A DNA stretch of 64,000 bases from Dicyema japonicum (Eukaryota; Dicyemida; Rhombozoa; Dicyemidae): the NCBI GenBank assembly GCA_011109175.1, contig RDEW01000027.1, positions 860,277 to 924,276 on the forward strand, written 5' to 3'. Position 1 is the stretch's first letter; every line of letters starts with the position of its first letter. The position numbers and the translations under genes were made by a program. Shown here piece after piece: positions 10,495 to 21,539 of the stretch. The notes beneath the pieces are model-generated. The model made no database searches and was not told the DNA's origin. It worked only from the letters and a program-made list of their open reading frames with translations.

Positions 10495-12102
10495 ATGAAA
10501 AGTACCAATTGCGGATTAAAATTTAAGGAGATTTTAGCAAGGACAAAAAGCCCAACTTCTCTCATGCTAAATCTGAAAAAACACGTTCAAATCTCATGAA
10601 AGAAAAGATTTCTGATCATAAAGAAACCACTAAAGAAGAAGAAAACCGCAACAATCTTGGAAAGGAAAAAACCGCAGAGAAAGAACTGGAAAATAATGAA
10701 GATGAAGATAAAGAATTCACCTCAAACAGTTATGAGCCATATGGAAGGATCCATCAGCGAATCAAAAGTAGTAGTTTGCGAAATAAGCATTCATCAGTGT
10801 TGTTCCCAATCAAAACCAACTGGGCCCGTCTAAAGTTTTCGTATAACTGATCGTAGAAGGGAAAAAACCGATTGGAACAGTCTACTCAGGTTTTTTCCTG
10901 ACAAAAAGCTCAATTTTTACTTTGGTACGTGGAACATGAATGACCAAAAAGTATACATTACATAAATTCTAAGACTCTTCCAGAGAGGCTGATGGAGTTT
11001 ATTCTACCGCTAGAAATTGAATGGCTGGGGGACATTTATATAATAACAACCCAGGAAAGCACATCCATGATGTATTTTGCGATTGTGTGAGAATAGTCAT
11101 AAATGGGTGGTGGCAATTCAACGGATCCTCGGAATTTACTACTATATGCTCACTCACTCCCAGTTCGGCAGTCTGAGTACTCTCATATTTGTTCGAAGGG
11201 ACATTCTGTGGTACTGTGCCGGTTTTCGTTTTATCTTATCGCTTGACAGTTCAGTCCGTTCATCAGATCTCTACACGTGCTGGTTCCAAGATAAAGACCA
11301 AAGGGGGATTGGCTGTCAAACTAATTGTTTTTGGGACTCCGTTTATCATAGTCAACTCCCATCTGACATGTAGCTTTTTTATTCTAACAAAAGCTGGGGA
11401 TGAAGAGGTTGAGGCTCGCATAAACGACTACAACAAGATCTTTGCCTTCGTCAAAGAAAATTTTCAAATAAACCCGGAAATAGACAACATCTTCTGGTTG
11501 GGAGACTTGAACTTTCGTTTAAACGGAGATCTGAAGGATATTAGACCAATATTGTCGTCTTCAGCCATGGAAGAAAAAGATAAAATAACTGAAATGATCA
11601 AATTTGATTCCCTCAAAACTTTGATTGAGTCAAGTTTTATGGAAATTTTCAAATTTTAGAAAAAATCTTTGAAAACTTCATCGAGCCTTCCATAAAATTT
11701 CTGCCCACTTATAAGGTAGACCTGAGCACGAATCAATACGTCTATAATCGAAGGATACCAGCGTATACTGTGAGGGATTTCAATGATATCTAGGACAGAA
11801 TTTTGTACTGTCTGAGTCAGAATATGAAAATATCCTGTCTTCATTACAACAGTGCTGTGCTGTACACGTCAGATCACAGGCCAGTCTATGCATTTTTCGA
11901 GATTTTTATGGAAGAAAATAACTCTGACAAACTGTACGCTAACTGTTGAACTTTAGCTGCGGCTCAGCCCCAGGAGGATACGCTAGAAAAGTTTATAAAA
12001 AGGGTAAGATATTAAAAATTATGTTTAGTTGTTCCTCAAGAACGAAAGTCAAGTCGTTTTACGCAAAAAGTGAAGACCACTTCTTATTGCTCAATTCTGT
12101 GA
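10495..12102 (+). CDS. INPP5E: inositol polyphosphate 5-phosphatase, INPP5E homologue
   Basis: The enzyme removes the 5-phosphate from phosphoinositides and in animals acts mainly in primary cilia. Eleven exons joined by ten GT...AG introns give exactly 1362 nt (453 aa). Introns: 10502-10527, 10835-10856, 10951-10973, 11072-11096, 11222-11249, 11370-11393, 11634-11659, 11770-11793, 11934-11956, 12004-12028 (22-28 nt). After a Lys/Glu-rich N-terminus, catalytic motifs follow in order: FGTWNMN (about 128), WLGDLNFRLN (about 286), IPAYTDRIL (about 365), TSDHRPVYAFF (about 391). SKIKTKGG and NSHLTSGDEEVEAR match the INPP5E subfamily. The last exon ends in CSIL, a CaaX prenylation box like the vertebrate enzyme. 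It is shorter than human INPP5E (644 aa), mainly in the N-terminus. The start ATG (10495) is inferred from the first 7-nt exon; an internal ATG at 10596 is the fallback. Confidence 0.92.
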
Positions 12103-12129
12103 GTCCAATAGATTTCTAATTTTTATAAT

Positions 12130-12485
12130 AAAGATGATTTTATTGAAATGGTTGTGTTTTTTAGATACTAACTATTTATTATTAGTGGTTGAGGTATTCT
12201 ATTTGGGCCACGTGCTGCTATGCGGCTACCTTCACTCTGGTGGCGTCATCGGATCCACCTCACTCAGAAGTCGTTCAATGTCTGGCCGGCATTCAAAAGG
12301 ATCCATCTATTTATTTCACCGGGAGACAATTTCACTCCCTGTAGACGAGTTATGGAATCAACCTTATTTCCTCGGACAACGCTCTCTGGATCACTGTGCT
12401 TTGGTGAAGGTTCTGCTGGAACGCGTTAGGGTCAGGGAATTTGTCACTTAGTTTTACCCTTGGTCTTTGGAATAATTTAATTAGT
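12130..12485 (+). repeat. LINE C-terminal/3' end fragment
   Basis: An open frame to 12451 ends in a VLLERVRVREFVT segment, followed by the shared LINE 3' block (TTTTACCCTTGGTCTTTGGAA). It is a 5'-truncated, degraded copy lying just downstream of INPP5E. Confidence 0.5.
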
Positions 12486-12494
12486 TATTAGTGT

Positions 12495-12790
12495 TTAAGG
12501 TGGTGACGTGGCTCTCTTGTACAAGTGTCTTTCTATCTACCAGCCTGTTCTCTCTTGGCACCCTGCATGCCAGAGGACTCAATCCTATGTATAAAAAAAC
12601 TCGAATTCTGTTTCAATCCTATGCTCAATGCCAAAACTATTGGAAAAACTAGTCCTTTTAAAAATTAAGGACGTTCTGCCGGAGATGTCATTTTGCACGG
12701 ATTCAACAATCCATGAAGGACATCCTATTGTAGGAGTGCTGTTTGCTAGAGGAAAACTCAACCCATGACGGTCCAAACTTTTTACTATGA
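12495..12790 (+). pseudogene. RTE-like 5' leader joined to RT fragment
   Basis: 12495-12590 resembles the 5' leader of the LINE at 35533 (shared GTGGTGACG...CTCT and a CTTGG...CC...GAGG...CTCAATC pattern). From about 12610 the plus frame gives SILCSMPKLLEKLVLLKIKD, an RT motif 1 neighbourhood. It is a rearranged or deleted LINE. Confidence 0.4.
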
Positions 12791-12829
12791 AGAGCCTGAA
12801 AATGTGGGTGGACCTGGTTCAAAGAGGAG

Positions 12830-13090
12830 ACTAATTAATTGAGACAGATCTTATTTATTTAAAACTCCCAAGACCACAAAGAAAGGTTAAACCCATTAAT
12901 TAGGTGATCTCAGCCTCCAATAGCTTGAGAACTCTTCTTGAGCGTTCCAGCGACCCAACGTCGCTTCTACTGAAAGGAGACTGGCGATGAATGTGCTGTC
13001 GAATTCCATAGGCCATATGGCTTTCCGCCTGAAAGAGTTTATATGCTCGATCCTTTAAGAGGAAAGGGCAAATTTCCAAGCGGAACAAGC
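12830..13090 (-). repeat. LINE 3' end fragment
   Basis: The minus frame ends in RRVLKLLEAEIT followed by the shared 3' block GATCACCTAATTAATGGG and a TTTAAATAAATAAG tail. Same LINE group as 9000-9345, opposite strand. Confidence 0.5.
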
Positions 13091-13099
13091 ATATTTAGC

Positions 13100-13615
13100 T
13101 GTCGAAGCAATAACCCGAAGATATAAATTATTTATATAACCTTCAGGTGGGAGGAGGTTCTTCTTTATGATAGTATCCGAAATAATTAGGTTATCCCGGT
13201 GCCCCTTTTCACCCTCGCCAATTTCATTCTATGCTCATCGAGGGACTCAACCGTTTCCAGAAAATGTATGCGCTTGCGGCTAAATAGGAAGTTTATGGGG
13301 GACGGATGTCTGAGGAAGGATCGCCCATTTTCAGATCGTGTCACGGATGAACATAGTGAAATCCATTGTTATTGGCAGAACCAGAGGAATCAACGGTCAT
13401 TCCTTCGTATTGAAAATTCCGACAGTGGAGTGACGAGGGTAGGATTCGTTCGACTATCGAACGCTAATTACTTTATTGTCTAAATTTAAATAAATATCAT
13501 TAAAAGATTTATATTATATTTTTTTCGAAATTATTTTTGACTTTTAAAATCATAATTATTAACTTTTTTAACAAAAATATGTTTTTTGAGTTTTCTGTAA
13601 ATTAGAAATTTTTTT
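13100..13615. other. intergenic, nothing recognised
   Basis: A 94-codon plus frame (13199-13483) has no recognisable motif; the rest is AT-rich. Confidence 0.4.
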
Positions 13616-13619
13616 ACAA

Positions 13620-14220
13620 AAATTCACTACCAATTTGAGAATTGAGTTTCTTTACATTGGAATCTGGAAGTCTGAAAGCCGTCCTCTTCGTCCTTTAAGT
13701 AAATTACCAATCCATAACTTTATTTTAGGGTTAGTCCATGTCTCTATTAACTTCTTAGTCAATATGCTTCTCAACACTGAGTCGAAGGCTTTTTGGATGT
13801 CCAACTTAAGTACAAAATCCGAAGATGACTACTGGGCGTGTTAAATCCCTCGGTAATAGAATGACTTAAAAAAGACAAATGGGTAGTGGCGGACCGATAC
13901 GTTTTAAAACCATGATGGAAGCTGGGTCAGGAAGGATCTTCAACAAAAAGTTTCTCTATGAGGCATGAGAGACTACGCGTCACATATATTGGAAGATATG
14001 AAGCTGAGGAATGATCTTGTATACCAGGCTCTGGAACAAGTATAATGATCGAGTTTCATCCATTTATTCGGAATCCAGTCACACGCACGATAAGGCTTCA
14101 CGATTCCAATAGCGTTCTTGACAATTCCTGGCAATAATACACCAGAATGTGGGATTAGGTCTGGGCCGACACAGACCTAACGTATATGGCCTTGAGAAGT
14201 CGTTGTGACTGACCTTGGCC
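13620..14220 (-). pseudogene. LINE reverse transcriptase fragment, N-terminal half
   Basis: Minus-strand translation gives GPDLIPHSGVLLPGIVKNAI near 14170, ASYLPIYVTRSLSCLIEKLF near 13990, HHGFKTYRSATTHLSFL near 13900 and LDIQKAFDSV... near 13780, the ordered RT motifs of a Jockey/CR1-like LINE. Frameshifts and stops separate them. Confidence 0.7.
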
Positions 14221-14735
14221 TAGTGGGATATTAGATTATTTAGTTTTATGGTTTAAGTCTATTCTGGATTGTTACTAAGATTTTTTCAATCGGCGGAAAC
14301 TTTTTCCCAATTAAGCAAACAAAATAACTTTTCCTGTTGAGTCGACAAATGTTCAGCAAAGTATAAATCTTGAGTGAGTTTCTTTTCTTTATGAAACGAC
14401 AGGTATCTGAATCAATGGCCGGGTTTATAGACTAGTAGGTTGCTTGATACACGAACTGCCTCTCAGCCAATAGAAATCTTAATAATTTTACATCCGCGTG
14501 GATAGAAGTGAATAAAAAATTAAAATCCATAAGGTTCCAGTAGTTTAACAACTTGAAATCATATCAATCAGCCTTTTTGAATTCTGAAGGTTAGGTTTTT
14601 TTATGAGGGGTGTCTAAAGTTCTTGAGTTTAAGAGAATAGAAACACCTCATGAAATTGTAGACAAAATTCTGGGTGAGCATATTGATAGATCTGTGGTTG
14701 GGTGGCTGGTAAGGTAATTCAAAGTCACCAGTTAT
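14221..14735. other. intergenic, nothing recognised
   Basis: Probably further degraded LINE sequence, but no motif can be read with confidence. Confidence 0.35.
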
Positions 14736-14739
14736 TGAA

Positions 14740-15065
14740 AGGAGCTAAAAAATGTAACACAAAAAACGTGTACAAGAAAGTGGGTTGCTCCACAATTATG
14801 CTTGAAATCACAAGAGCACAACGGTGGATCTTTGGACATGTATTGAGAATGGACTTAAATCAAAAATAATGTGCCAATTCTCCCCCTACGCTGGCCGATC
14901 CTTGGACGACCAAAGACTACCCTAACGACGGTTCTGGATGGGACCTCCAAAAGATTGGGAAGTTTCTCATAAACGGAGAATACTTAGAAGGACTATTTTA
15001 GCCTTCTCGCGACAGGAAAAGTGGAGAAAGTGGACATGATTGCCATCCTAGTGAAAAACGAGACC
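14740..15065 (+). pseudogene. RTE-like LINE C-terminal remnant
   Basis: A segment reading RAQRWIFGHVLRMDLNQ matches the RWSLFGHILRLN motif in the intact RTE-like LINE near 38240. The region after it shares that element's LP-TILNGD-type context. Stops interrupt it. Confidence 0.5.
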
Positions 15066-15155
15066 AGATAATTAGAAAAATGGATTCAGACGCGTAAGCT
15101 GGTTAATTTAATAAAAATTATTTAAAAAGTAAATATAAACAATCTGGTGATGAGT

Positions 15156-16150
15156 CTATCCAACTGTCCACTCAGAACGCAACAACAAAGCAGTCAACCT
15201 CGATTTAGCATAGAACTGCATTTATCAAATAGCTTACCTCCTTCATTGGAGCAGATCGTCCAGAAGCGCTCCACACGCGCACAAATCTGTCCAACGACGC
15301 CGTAACAATATGTTCACCAATATGACCAATCGCTCGAATGGATCCTCGACCTCCTCGGTACTTTAACAAATTCTCTGAAAATTATAAAAACCAGACAAAC
15401 TAGGCTTCCGAATATCGACGACCACCAAATCACCAGTAATATCACCAAAAGCCACAGTATTTTGATTAGTGAGAATATTGAGTGATGAGAGTCCCTTGGA
15501 AAGTTGGAAATTGATATGAGGAGACTGTCCACTGTGTCGAATATCAAAACCGGACACCTCACCGGACTGAGTAGCAACAAGAACCAAGGAAGAATCCTCG
15601 AATATGTCCAGACCAGTAATGTTTACTAACACCGGAAGGTTCAGCCAATCATTTGAAGGTCTCTTTGCAGAAAACACCTGCTTTTGATTCTCAATGTCGA
15701 TAACTCGTAGCTGTGACTCCATACCTCCATAGGCAACAGCAGAATCCCCCACCTTCTTCAAAACATCACATCTCCCCTTTAATGAAAAGTCATCTTTCTG
15801 CATAATAATAAAATGGATCATACCCGTGAGCCAGTGAGGGTATAAATGTGGAGTCTGTGAGATTCACTCACGATTATGGAGTTTTCCGTACAATTCTGCA
15901 TTCCTGTGAGAAACTGAGAAGTATCCACCTGAAATTCTTTCTCAATTGAGGACGTTAATGGATTCATACTGCTGATTGTACCAGATTTATTAGCATATAT
16001 TATATTATCATTGTTCCATATCATGGAACATATTTCACGTTCTCTGTTTAACTTAGAAATGTCCGTATATGTTGTTCCAAGTGATTCATGAAGGTTATGT
16101 CCTTTTAAAAGTCCAGTATCACCTCCAACAAAAATATCGTTGATGACCAT
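15156..16150 (-). CDS. WDR74: WDR74/Nsa1-like WD-repeat ribosome biogenesis factor
   Basis: WDR74 (yeast Nsa1) is a nucleolar beta-propeller needed for 60S subunit maturation. Exons 16150-15824, 15797-15401, 15374-15238 and 15215-15156 are separated by introns of 26, 26 and 22 nt and sum to 921 nt (306 aa). The start MVINDIFVGGDTGLLKG matches the family's VGTETGILKG strand. The diagnostic FSAKRPSNDWLNLPV segment (human FRAKNVRNDWLDLRV) is at about 145. Later blades include VAFGDITGDLVVVDIRK and SLDRFVRVW, and the C-terminus FYAKSRLTALLL corresponds to human VYLKSQLNCLLL. The Lys-rich tail of the human protein (366 aa) is missing. An upstream in-frame ATG at 16216 would add a hydrophobic leader, but homology favours 16150. 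Confidence 0.92.
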
Positions 16151-16324
16151 TGCACCACAAGAAAAATTAAATATCACGTTTATTTTTAAAAAAAAAATCA
16201 AATAAATAAATTTCATAATTATTTTAATTAATAGAATAAAAGTTTTTAACTTGCATCTTGTCTATAGTACTTGAAAAACTCGTCCTCTTGGTGATTACGC
16301 CTTTTCTTTTGCAGTTTTAATGCA

Positions 16325-16612
16325 ACTCTACCTCATATGTGAACACTGTTGTCTCTATGAAAACTATTCTGCCGAAGAATGAAATGATATCCGGTACAAT
16401 AGAACGTGCGACAAAAATGGAATAGGGTGGACTCACTTCCCCATCTCTTTTCGGAAGCGGAAGCCTGTAATGGAGTATTGAAAGATGGATTTGGTCGGCA
16501 CAAGCAGGTGCTCTCATTGGGTTCCTTCCTTGGATTAATTAGTTGTGACTGTTTGTGTTGGGCTACCAAAGATGGTAAGCCTGGGGTTAGTAATAATAAC
16601 TGTTGTCTCTAC
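16325..16612 (+). repeat. retroelement 3' end, family R1 copy
   Basis: Matches 1880-2175 and 27035-27300. Ends with hairpin GGCTACCA...TGGTAAGCC (16561-16581) followed by TGGGGTTAGTAATAATAAC. The upstream part carries a degraded ORF end shared with the 27083-27265 frame. Confidence 0.65.
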
Positions 16613-16884
16613 TTATATTAACAAAGCCTTCGACACAGTACCTAAGAAACATCTCATTGGAAAAATCTACTCATCATACATTCGTTCATCCAAACTTAAA
16701 CTTGTGGTTCGCCAACATTCTTACAGGACGATATGGGAAACCTCAGGTCATACATAGCTTTACTAAAAACAGATTTCCCTAGGTTTCTGATAGCAAAATT
16801 ACAGATTGTTGTTCGAAAAATTTAAGACCCTATTTAGATTAACTATACAAAATTAAAAAAATGCCATATTAGCTATAACTTCAC

Positions 16885-17140
16885 CCAGGCAGGACAAACT
16901 TAATTTAAGTAAAGAACAGTTATTATAAGTAATCGTAGAGGGAGAACCAAGGAGTGCTCTTCATTTCTTTTTGTTGGATGTATTGAAATGTTTACGATGA
17001 CGGCGTCACATGTCAAGCCGAAGCATCGAGATGCGGGGAACCTTCAACCGAAATGTACAGCATCAAGATTCGAACTAAAGACCTTCAGGTATCTTGCTCG
17101 GCACCGGCATATCATCAGACTTAACGACCTATTCAAGCTG
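16885..17140 (-). repeat. degraded SINE copy
   Basis: Shares with the SINE at 7043 the blocks AAGTAAAGAACAGTTA, AACCAAGGA and GATGACGGCGTCAC, and a divergent tRNA-like head with AGATTCGAAC near 17070. Older than the copies at 1 and 7043. Confidence 0.7.
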
Positions 17141-17277
17141 AGACTGTCTGCCATTTGGAGGCGTCCATTGACAGTGATGTTTGTACATAAAAGGGAAAGA
17201 CAGGGCGTCATTATGCATGAAGACAAAAAATAAAATCAAGTATTTTTCCAATAAAAATATTTACATAAATCATAAAC

Positions 17278-18108
17278 TCAATAGAGAAGCGCTTGAATCT
17301 GCTCATCAGTGATTATTGTGTAACACATAAATCCCTTATCCACCTGATATCCATTTACTTCACATGAATTCAAATCTCCAAAAACAGATTGAGTACACCT
17401 ATCCATCACTTCCACTTGCGGCTTTACTTCAAAAGAAATAAAATCCCCAAAATCCGATTGGGTAGATCTATCCATCACTGATTTCAGTTCAAGGGAATTC
17501 AAATCCGATTGTATATCCACATCAACCATTTTCACCGGTTCTTTTACTTCATAACTGGGGGAATCTTCAAACTGAGTGCTTTTATTGACCCTCTCCAGTT
17601 TCACAGTCTGAATTTTGACGTCATTTGTCTTTTTAGGTGGAGCCTCGCTCATGGAAGGTGTCCTAGAAGACGCCTTAGACTTCTTGCTACTCGGAATAAT
17701 TTGTTCTACAGGAGTAACAGCTTCAACTAGAACTTTAAAAGGTTAAATAAACCCACTAAGTTGTCGAGTGCATCAGTTTGACATTCTACGTTGCGTGTCT
17801 TGAGGTAGGAAGAATCTAAAGAGTGAACAATGTGAGTACTTTTGAAGTAGTCCTCGAAGGATTCCTGGCCTTCAGAGGTGAATAAAGAAAAGATCCTCTT
17901 CATATAGTTTCCCTGTTGGTCAAGGATGAATTTTGGGATGTCTCCTTCGTTGGAGTCTTCAAGTGAAGTTCGAAAAAATACCGAAGGCAATGTAACCATC
18001 GCACTTAAATTCAGCCAACTTGGAGTCGACCCAGGAAATAAAATTGGGGAACAGTTCGGGAGGGACTGACTTAACAAGGTTCATAAACGGGACTGTGTAC
18101 TTTTTCAT
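17278..18108 (-). CDS. unrecognised protein with STQ-FGD internal repeats
   Basis: I do not recognise a family. Three exons (18108-17982, 17956-17753, 17726-17278) separated by introns of 25 and 26 nt sum to 780 nt (259 aa). The N-terminal half looks globular (KYTVPFMNLVKSVPPELFPN start, aromatic and acidic). The C-terminal half is an acidic, low-complexity region with degenerate repeats: NKSTQFEDSPSYEVK, DRSTQSDFGDFISFEVK and DRCTQSVFGDLNSCEV, spaced about 25-30 residues. An earlier VECQTDAL may be a related unit. The exact frame closure across two microintrons supports a real gene. No signal peptide or membrane segment is visible; the repeated STQ/CTQ motif could be a phosphorylation or binding site. 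Confidence 0.7.
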
Positions 18109-18215
18109 GCACAACGAAACAGATTAAGGTGTGAAGCCTTTTAATAATAATAATAATTTATTTCGTTTTCAAAATTGTGAATTTAAATTTCAGTTTCATT
18201 AAAATTATCCCATTT

Positions 18216-18540
18216 TTAATCTCCCTTGGAAACACAGTTTTTGTTTTGGTTGAGCTGGTGACGGTGACTCTTGAAAACTATGTCTGGAAAACAAGGAAAT
18301 TCAAGAACTAGGCTATCCCTCTTTAAGTTCATTGACCGAGAGCTTAACGACAGTATTTGGTATGAACTTTGAGGAGATTGAAGACTTTTATACTGATCTC
18401 TCAGTTTTCTACTCTGAACATGCAGAATCAACATTAATAATGAATGTGGGGGACCTAACGAAAAAGTGAAAATAACCCACAAGAAGTGAATATATCAAGC
18501 TCTAAATGTAAAATAACAAAATTACAGGCCCAACGGTCAT
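18216..18540 (-). CDS. small hypothetical protein, gene model uncertain
   Basis: An 88-codon open frame ends at 18216. An upstream ATG at 18540 can be joined through a 24-nt intron (beginning GTAATT, ending TTTAG) to a hydrophobic stretch SLIYSLLVGYFHFF, then a second intron of 19 or 46 nt to the Ser-rich C-terminal part. The second intron is outside the usual size range in either form. No family recognised. Confidence 0.35.
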
Positions 18541-18859
18541 AATGCGAATTCTTTAAATAAGTAACTCAGAAGCTGTATGAAAGCATTGTCGGATTTTAAA
18601 TGAAATATATAGAAGCCGCAGCTACCTGTTGCTAGGAGAGGGGACCCTGATACCCGTTCGGAAGGTTTATAAACCAAGGGCTCACAAGTGGAGGTACGCA
18701 AAGGTCCAAAGATTCAAAGTGATAATAACTATCCGGATTGACAGTCAGATTGACTAGGACTTGTCATTTATCTTGAAGGAGCTCCCCGGGATCCGAAGAC
18801 GCTCCTCGAAGGATAAACGAGCATATTAGAGAACGTAGATGGTGTTGATTTAATTTCAA

Positions 18860-19565
18860 ATGGTAAAGAACCACTTTATTTGAGAAAGTACCAGGGAAGC
18901 TGGCTGAATGGTTTCTAACGGTAATCCTGACAAAACCGAAATTACTGAACTCAAAGGAGAGGAAGCGAAGACAAAGAAGTACCTGCGCAAAGCCAAATAG
19001 TCGCATTCCCTCCTCGGAGACAACGAGGACATACAAGAGGAAAAACAGTAGTAAATGTCACAAGAAAACCTGTTTCATCCGTATAGGGTTTAGCCTGGAT
19101 ATAAGAGTCAGTCTCTATGATACACTTGCAAAACCCATGCTCATATACAAAACAGGTTCTTGGACCTGCACAAAAAAGGAACTTGGAAGTTTAACTCTTT
19201 TCAAAGAGATCACTTTCGACGTATCCTGTCCTCCTGAAACCACTCCAGATTTCCGTCCAACATTCTTTAAAAGAGAACAATGAGCATCTTCTCTTCCACC
19301 TTTCTTTCTCTTTTCTCCATCACTCTATTGGAGTAGTTCCCACGACTGCAAAGGCTGAATGGGTTTTCTCTTTTCCATTGGTTCTGAATGAATTTGTATG
19401 TCATATCGAAAAGATTCTGCTTCTGGGAACCGGTTGCATATATTAACCTCTTTCTCGGTGTATCCAGGTTTAATAAAAATGCGTTGCTTCACTTTCCTCC
19501 CCCGTCGGGCCCTTTGTTTATGCTGTCAAGTGCAAGTGGTTCCAGTTTTACTGGATATCAGCGAC
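18860..19565 (+). pseudogene. LINE RT C-terminal remnant
   Basis: The plus strand reads SLDIRVSLYDTLAKPMLIYK then TGSWTCTKKELGSLTLF around 19095-19200. This corresponds to RIYKAFVIPVLTYNSGTW and the following EMDRLDAFHR motif in the LINE at 38060. The remainder to 19565 is frame-broken and ends near a CGGTGTATCC block shared with 30020 and 56860. Confidence 0.5.
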
Positions 19566-19939
19566 TTTAACTTTCCAAGTTGATGTTAGACTTGAACATT
19601 ATTTTTTGAAATCATATTGAAAATCAATAACAAAATATTTAGAAACAAAGATCAAGAATATCATAAGTTCATTTAAACTTAAAAGTGATACCTCACATTA
19701 CGATTTGTACTCAAAAGAAATATATAACCCGAAATAAAATACATTAGTTTGGTTAATCACCTAATGGACCTTGAAATCCACATAATTTATACACAAAAAA
19801 TTACTATGAAAGTAACTTTACAAATAAATTTTGTGGGCTCTTGCATCGTTTACTTTAAATGTGAAAGTGGCCCTTCAAGGCACAGCGTTATAAGTTTCAG
19901 GCCGTTCCAGTTAGAGGATCTCGACATTTACTATGCTCA

Positions 19940-20115
19940 CTGTCCTGACGAGTGACGCCATAATCAATGAGACTTCACTGAGTTACTGGATTCTCCACAA
20001 TGACTTACATACAACCAAAAAGAAGCCAAGAATATTATTGCCTCAATTCCTATTCTTTCCTTCTTAAAATAAGGTGTGTGCCCTCCAAAGTGGAGGCTTA
20101 AGTACTGGAAAAATT
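19940..20115 (+). repeat. degraded SINE copy
   Basis: Shares GACGAGTGACGCC, ACTGGATT and the GGTGTGTGCCCTCC-type block with the SINE at position 1. The A/B box head and the (TTA)n tail are not preserved. Confidence 0.6.
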
Positions 20116-20404
20116 AAACTACTCCAATTTCATCGGTTTTTATCAGTCTTCTAAATAAACAGTGAACCCTTGTTGAACGGCTACATGGATTCAAATGAAC
20201 ACATTCATGAAATTCCCTAGGAATGCATTCAGTCACGGTAAATTAAATAAAATTTAGCGGTTATGAGGATGAATGAATAACAACAAATCAAAATAAATAG
20301 ACCAAATAAGAGGAAAAAACCTCATTTTTAGAAAAATAACCGCCTAAAGGAAGGTTATCGCTAAATCAAGGATAAATTTATTACGTCATAATTCATACTA
20401 GTCC

Positions 20405-21058
20405 TCACATGACGTAAGAGGGTTGCGAACTAGAATCTTCTACAACAAAAACAATCCAAAAGCAATCTAGAATAAAATAAACTCAAACCTGATATGGAAA
20501 GTCCATTGTTGAGACAAATTCTCAGTCGGCTATAGAAACTTCCAACAGAGGGATGACAGTTAAACACAAAGTTTAACTCGAACGTTGTCTTTGGATCCAA
20601 CGGAGGGACCGCGGTTAAAGGAAATATCTCGGTTCCTTCAACAAACTCAAATCTGCTTCCTTCTGGAACAGCTGTTTCGCCTGAGATATTAGTGTTACTT
20701 AAAACCAGAGTTTCCAAGGATTAATGACTTGCAGATCACCAAAGGTTGGTTGCATGGCCAGGACGAAAAGTCTTGAGCTACAACTGTGGGTTGGTCAGGA
20801 TGAGGATCGACAACTTCCAAGTGGGGAAGAGTAAAGCTGTCGCAGTATAAATCGTAGTAACAGCCGATGGCTTTTGGAATAGAACTGACATTAGAGGTAA
20901 GAAAACCCGTCAGACATTTCGAGAAGATAAAGGCTTTGTTCCATGGTGATCTCGTAGTTAGTAATCTCCTGTAATTTTATGGCCTTGTTTTCGGTTCTAT
21001 TTACATCCAATGAACGCATCTGCTTCATTAAGAGTTCGTCAATATCTTCTTCGGACAT
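20405..21058 (-). CDS. ILRUN: ILRUN (C6orf106)-like UBA/NBR1-FW domain protein
   Basis: ILRUN proteins combine a UBA-like helix bundle with an NBR1-type four-tryptophan (FW) beta domain and modulate transcription and innate signalling in vertebrates. Exons 21058-20907, 20884-20706, 20680-20489 and 20466-20405 with introns of 22, 25 and 22 nt sum to 585 nt (194 aa). Residues 30-60 give LYLLEMSDGSIPKAIGCYYD, matching the human FFLDMTNWNLQAAIGAYYD. The FW part shows SLILGNSGETAVPEGSRFEF, LDPKTTFELNF, HPSVGSFYSRLRICLNNGLS and FWIVFVVE, in the same order as human. It is about 100 aa shorter than human ILRUN (298 aa), lacking its disordered tail. The WRIQNSG tryptophan is replaced (LILGNSG), so the FW name is only partly honoured. 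Confidence 0.85.
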
Positions 21059-21539
21059 TGTAACAAAAAGTAGAGTAAATTTAAAATATTTTTAAATATA
21101 ATCAAATAAAAAATTAATAATTAGTAAATAAAATTTCTAAATACGTGCGTTAATTATAATAACTAAAATCCTCATATGCGGAACCGTATTTTTCCGCATT
21201 TTTGGATAATGATGAAACCTGCTGTCTTGTGAAAAGGAAAGTAGGTTGACCCAGAAATTCTTTTTTCAAGTCGAATTTTTTTGCAAGCCAAAAAGAGGCC
21301 TTTCAATAACTACGGACCTAAGATGATGAATTCATTTAACTGCTTGATTGCGTTTGTCTTTCTCAGTGAATCTGGGATTTTAAAAAAATAATTCACTTTT
21401 TAGGCACGTGTGTCAGTTGCTGTTATAAATGAGTTAAAAGTCGAATAAGAAACATTTTATAAAGTAAAAGTAATTATTTTACAACGCCCGTCTAACTCAA
21501 TATTTTCTTCATTGTGCCAACCTCTATTGCTTGTAGAGA

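Noticed and set aside
15375-15400. 17-nt intron in WDR74
   Set aside because: A donor 9 nt upstream gives a 26-nt intron in the same frame, in line with all other introns here.
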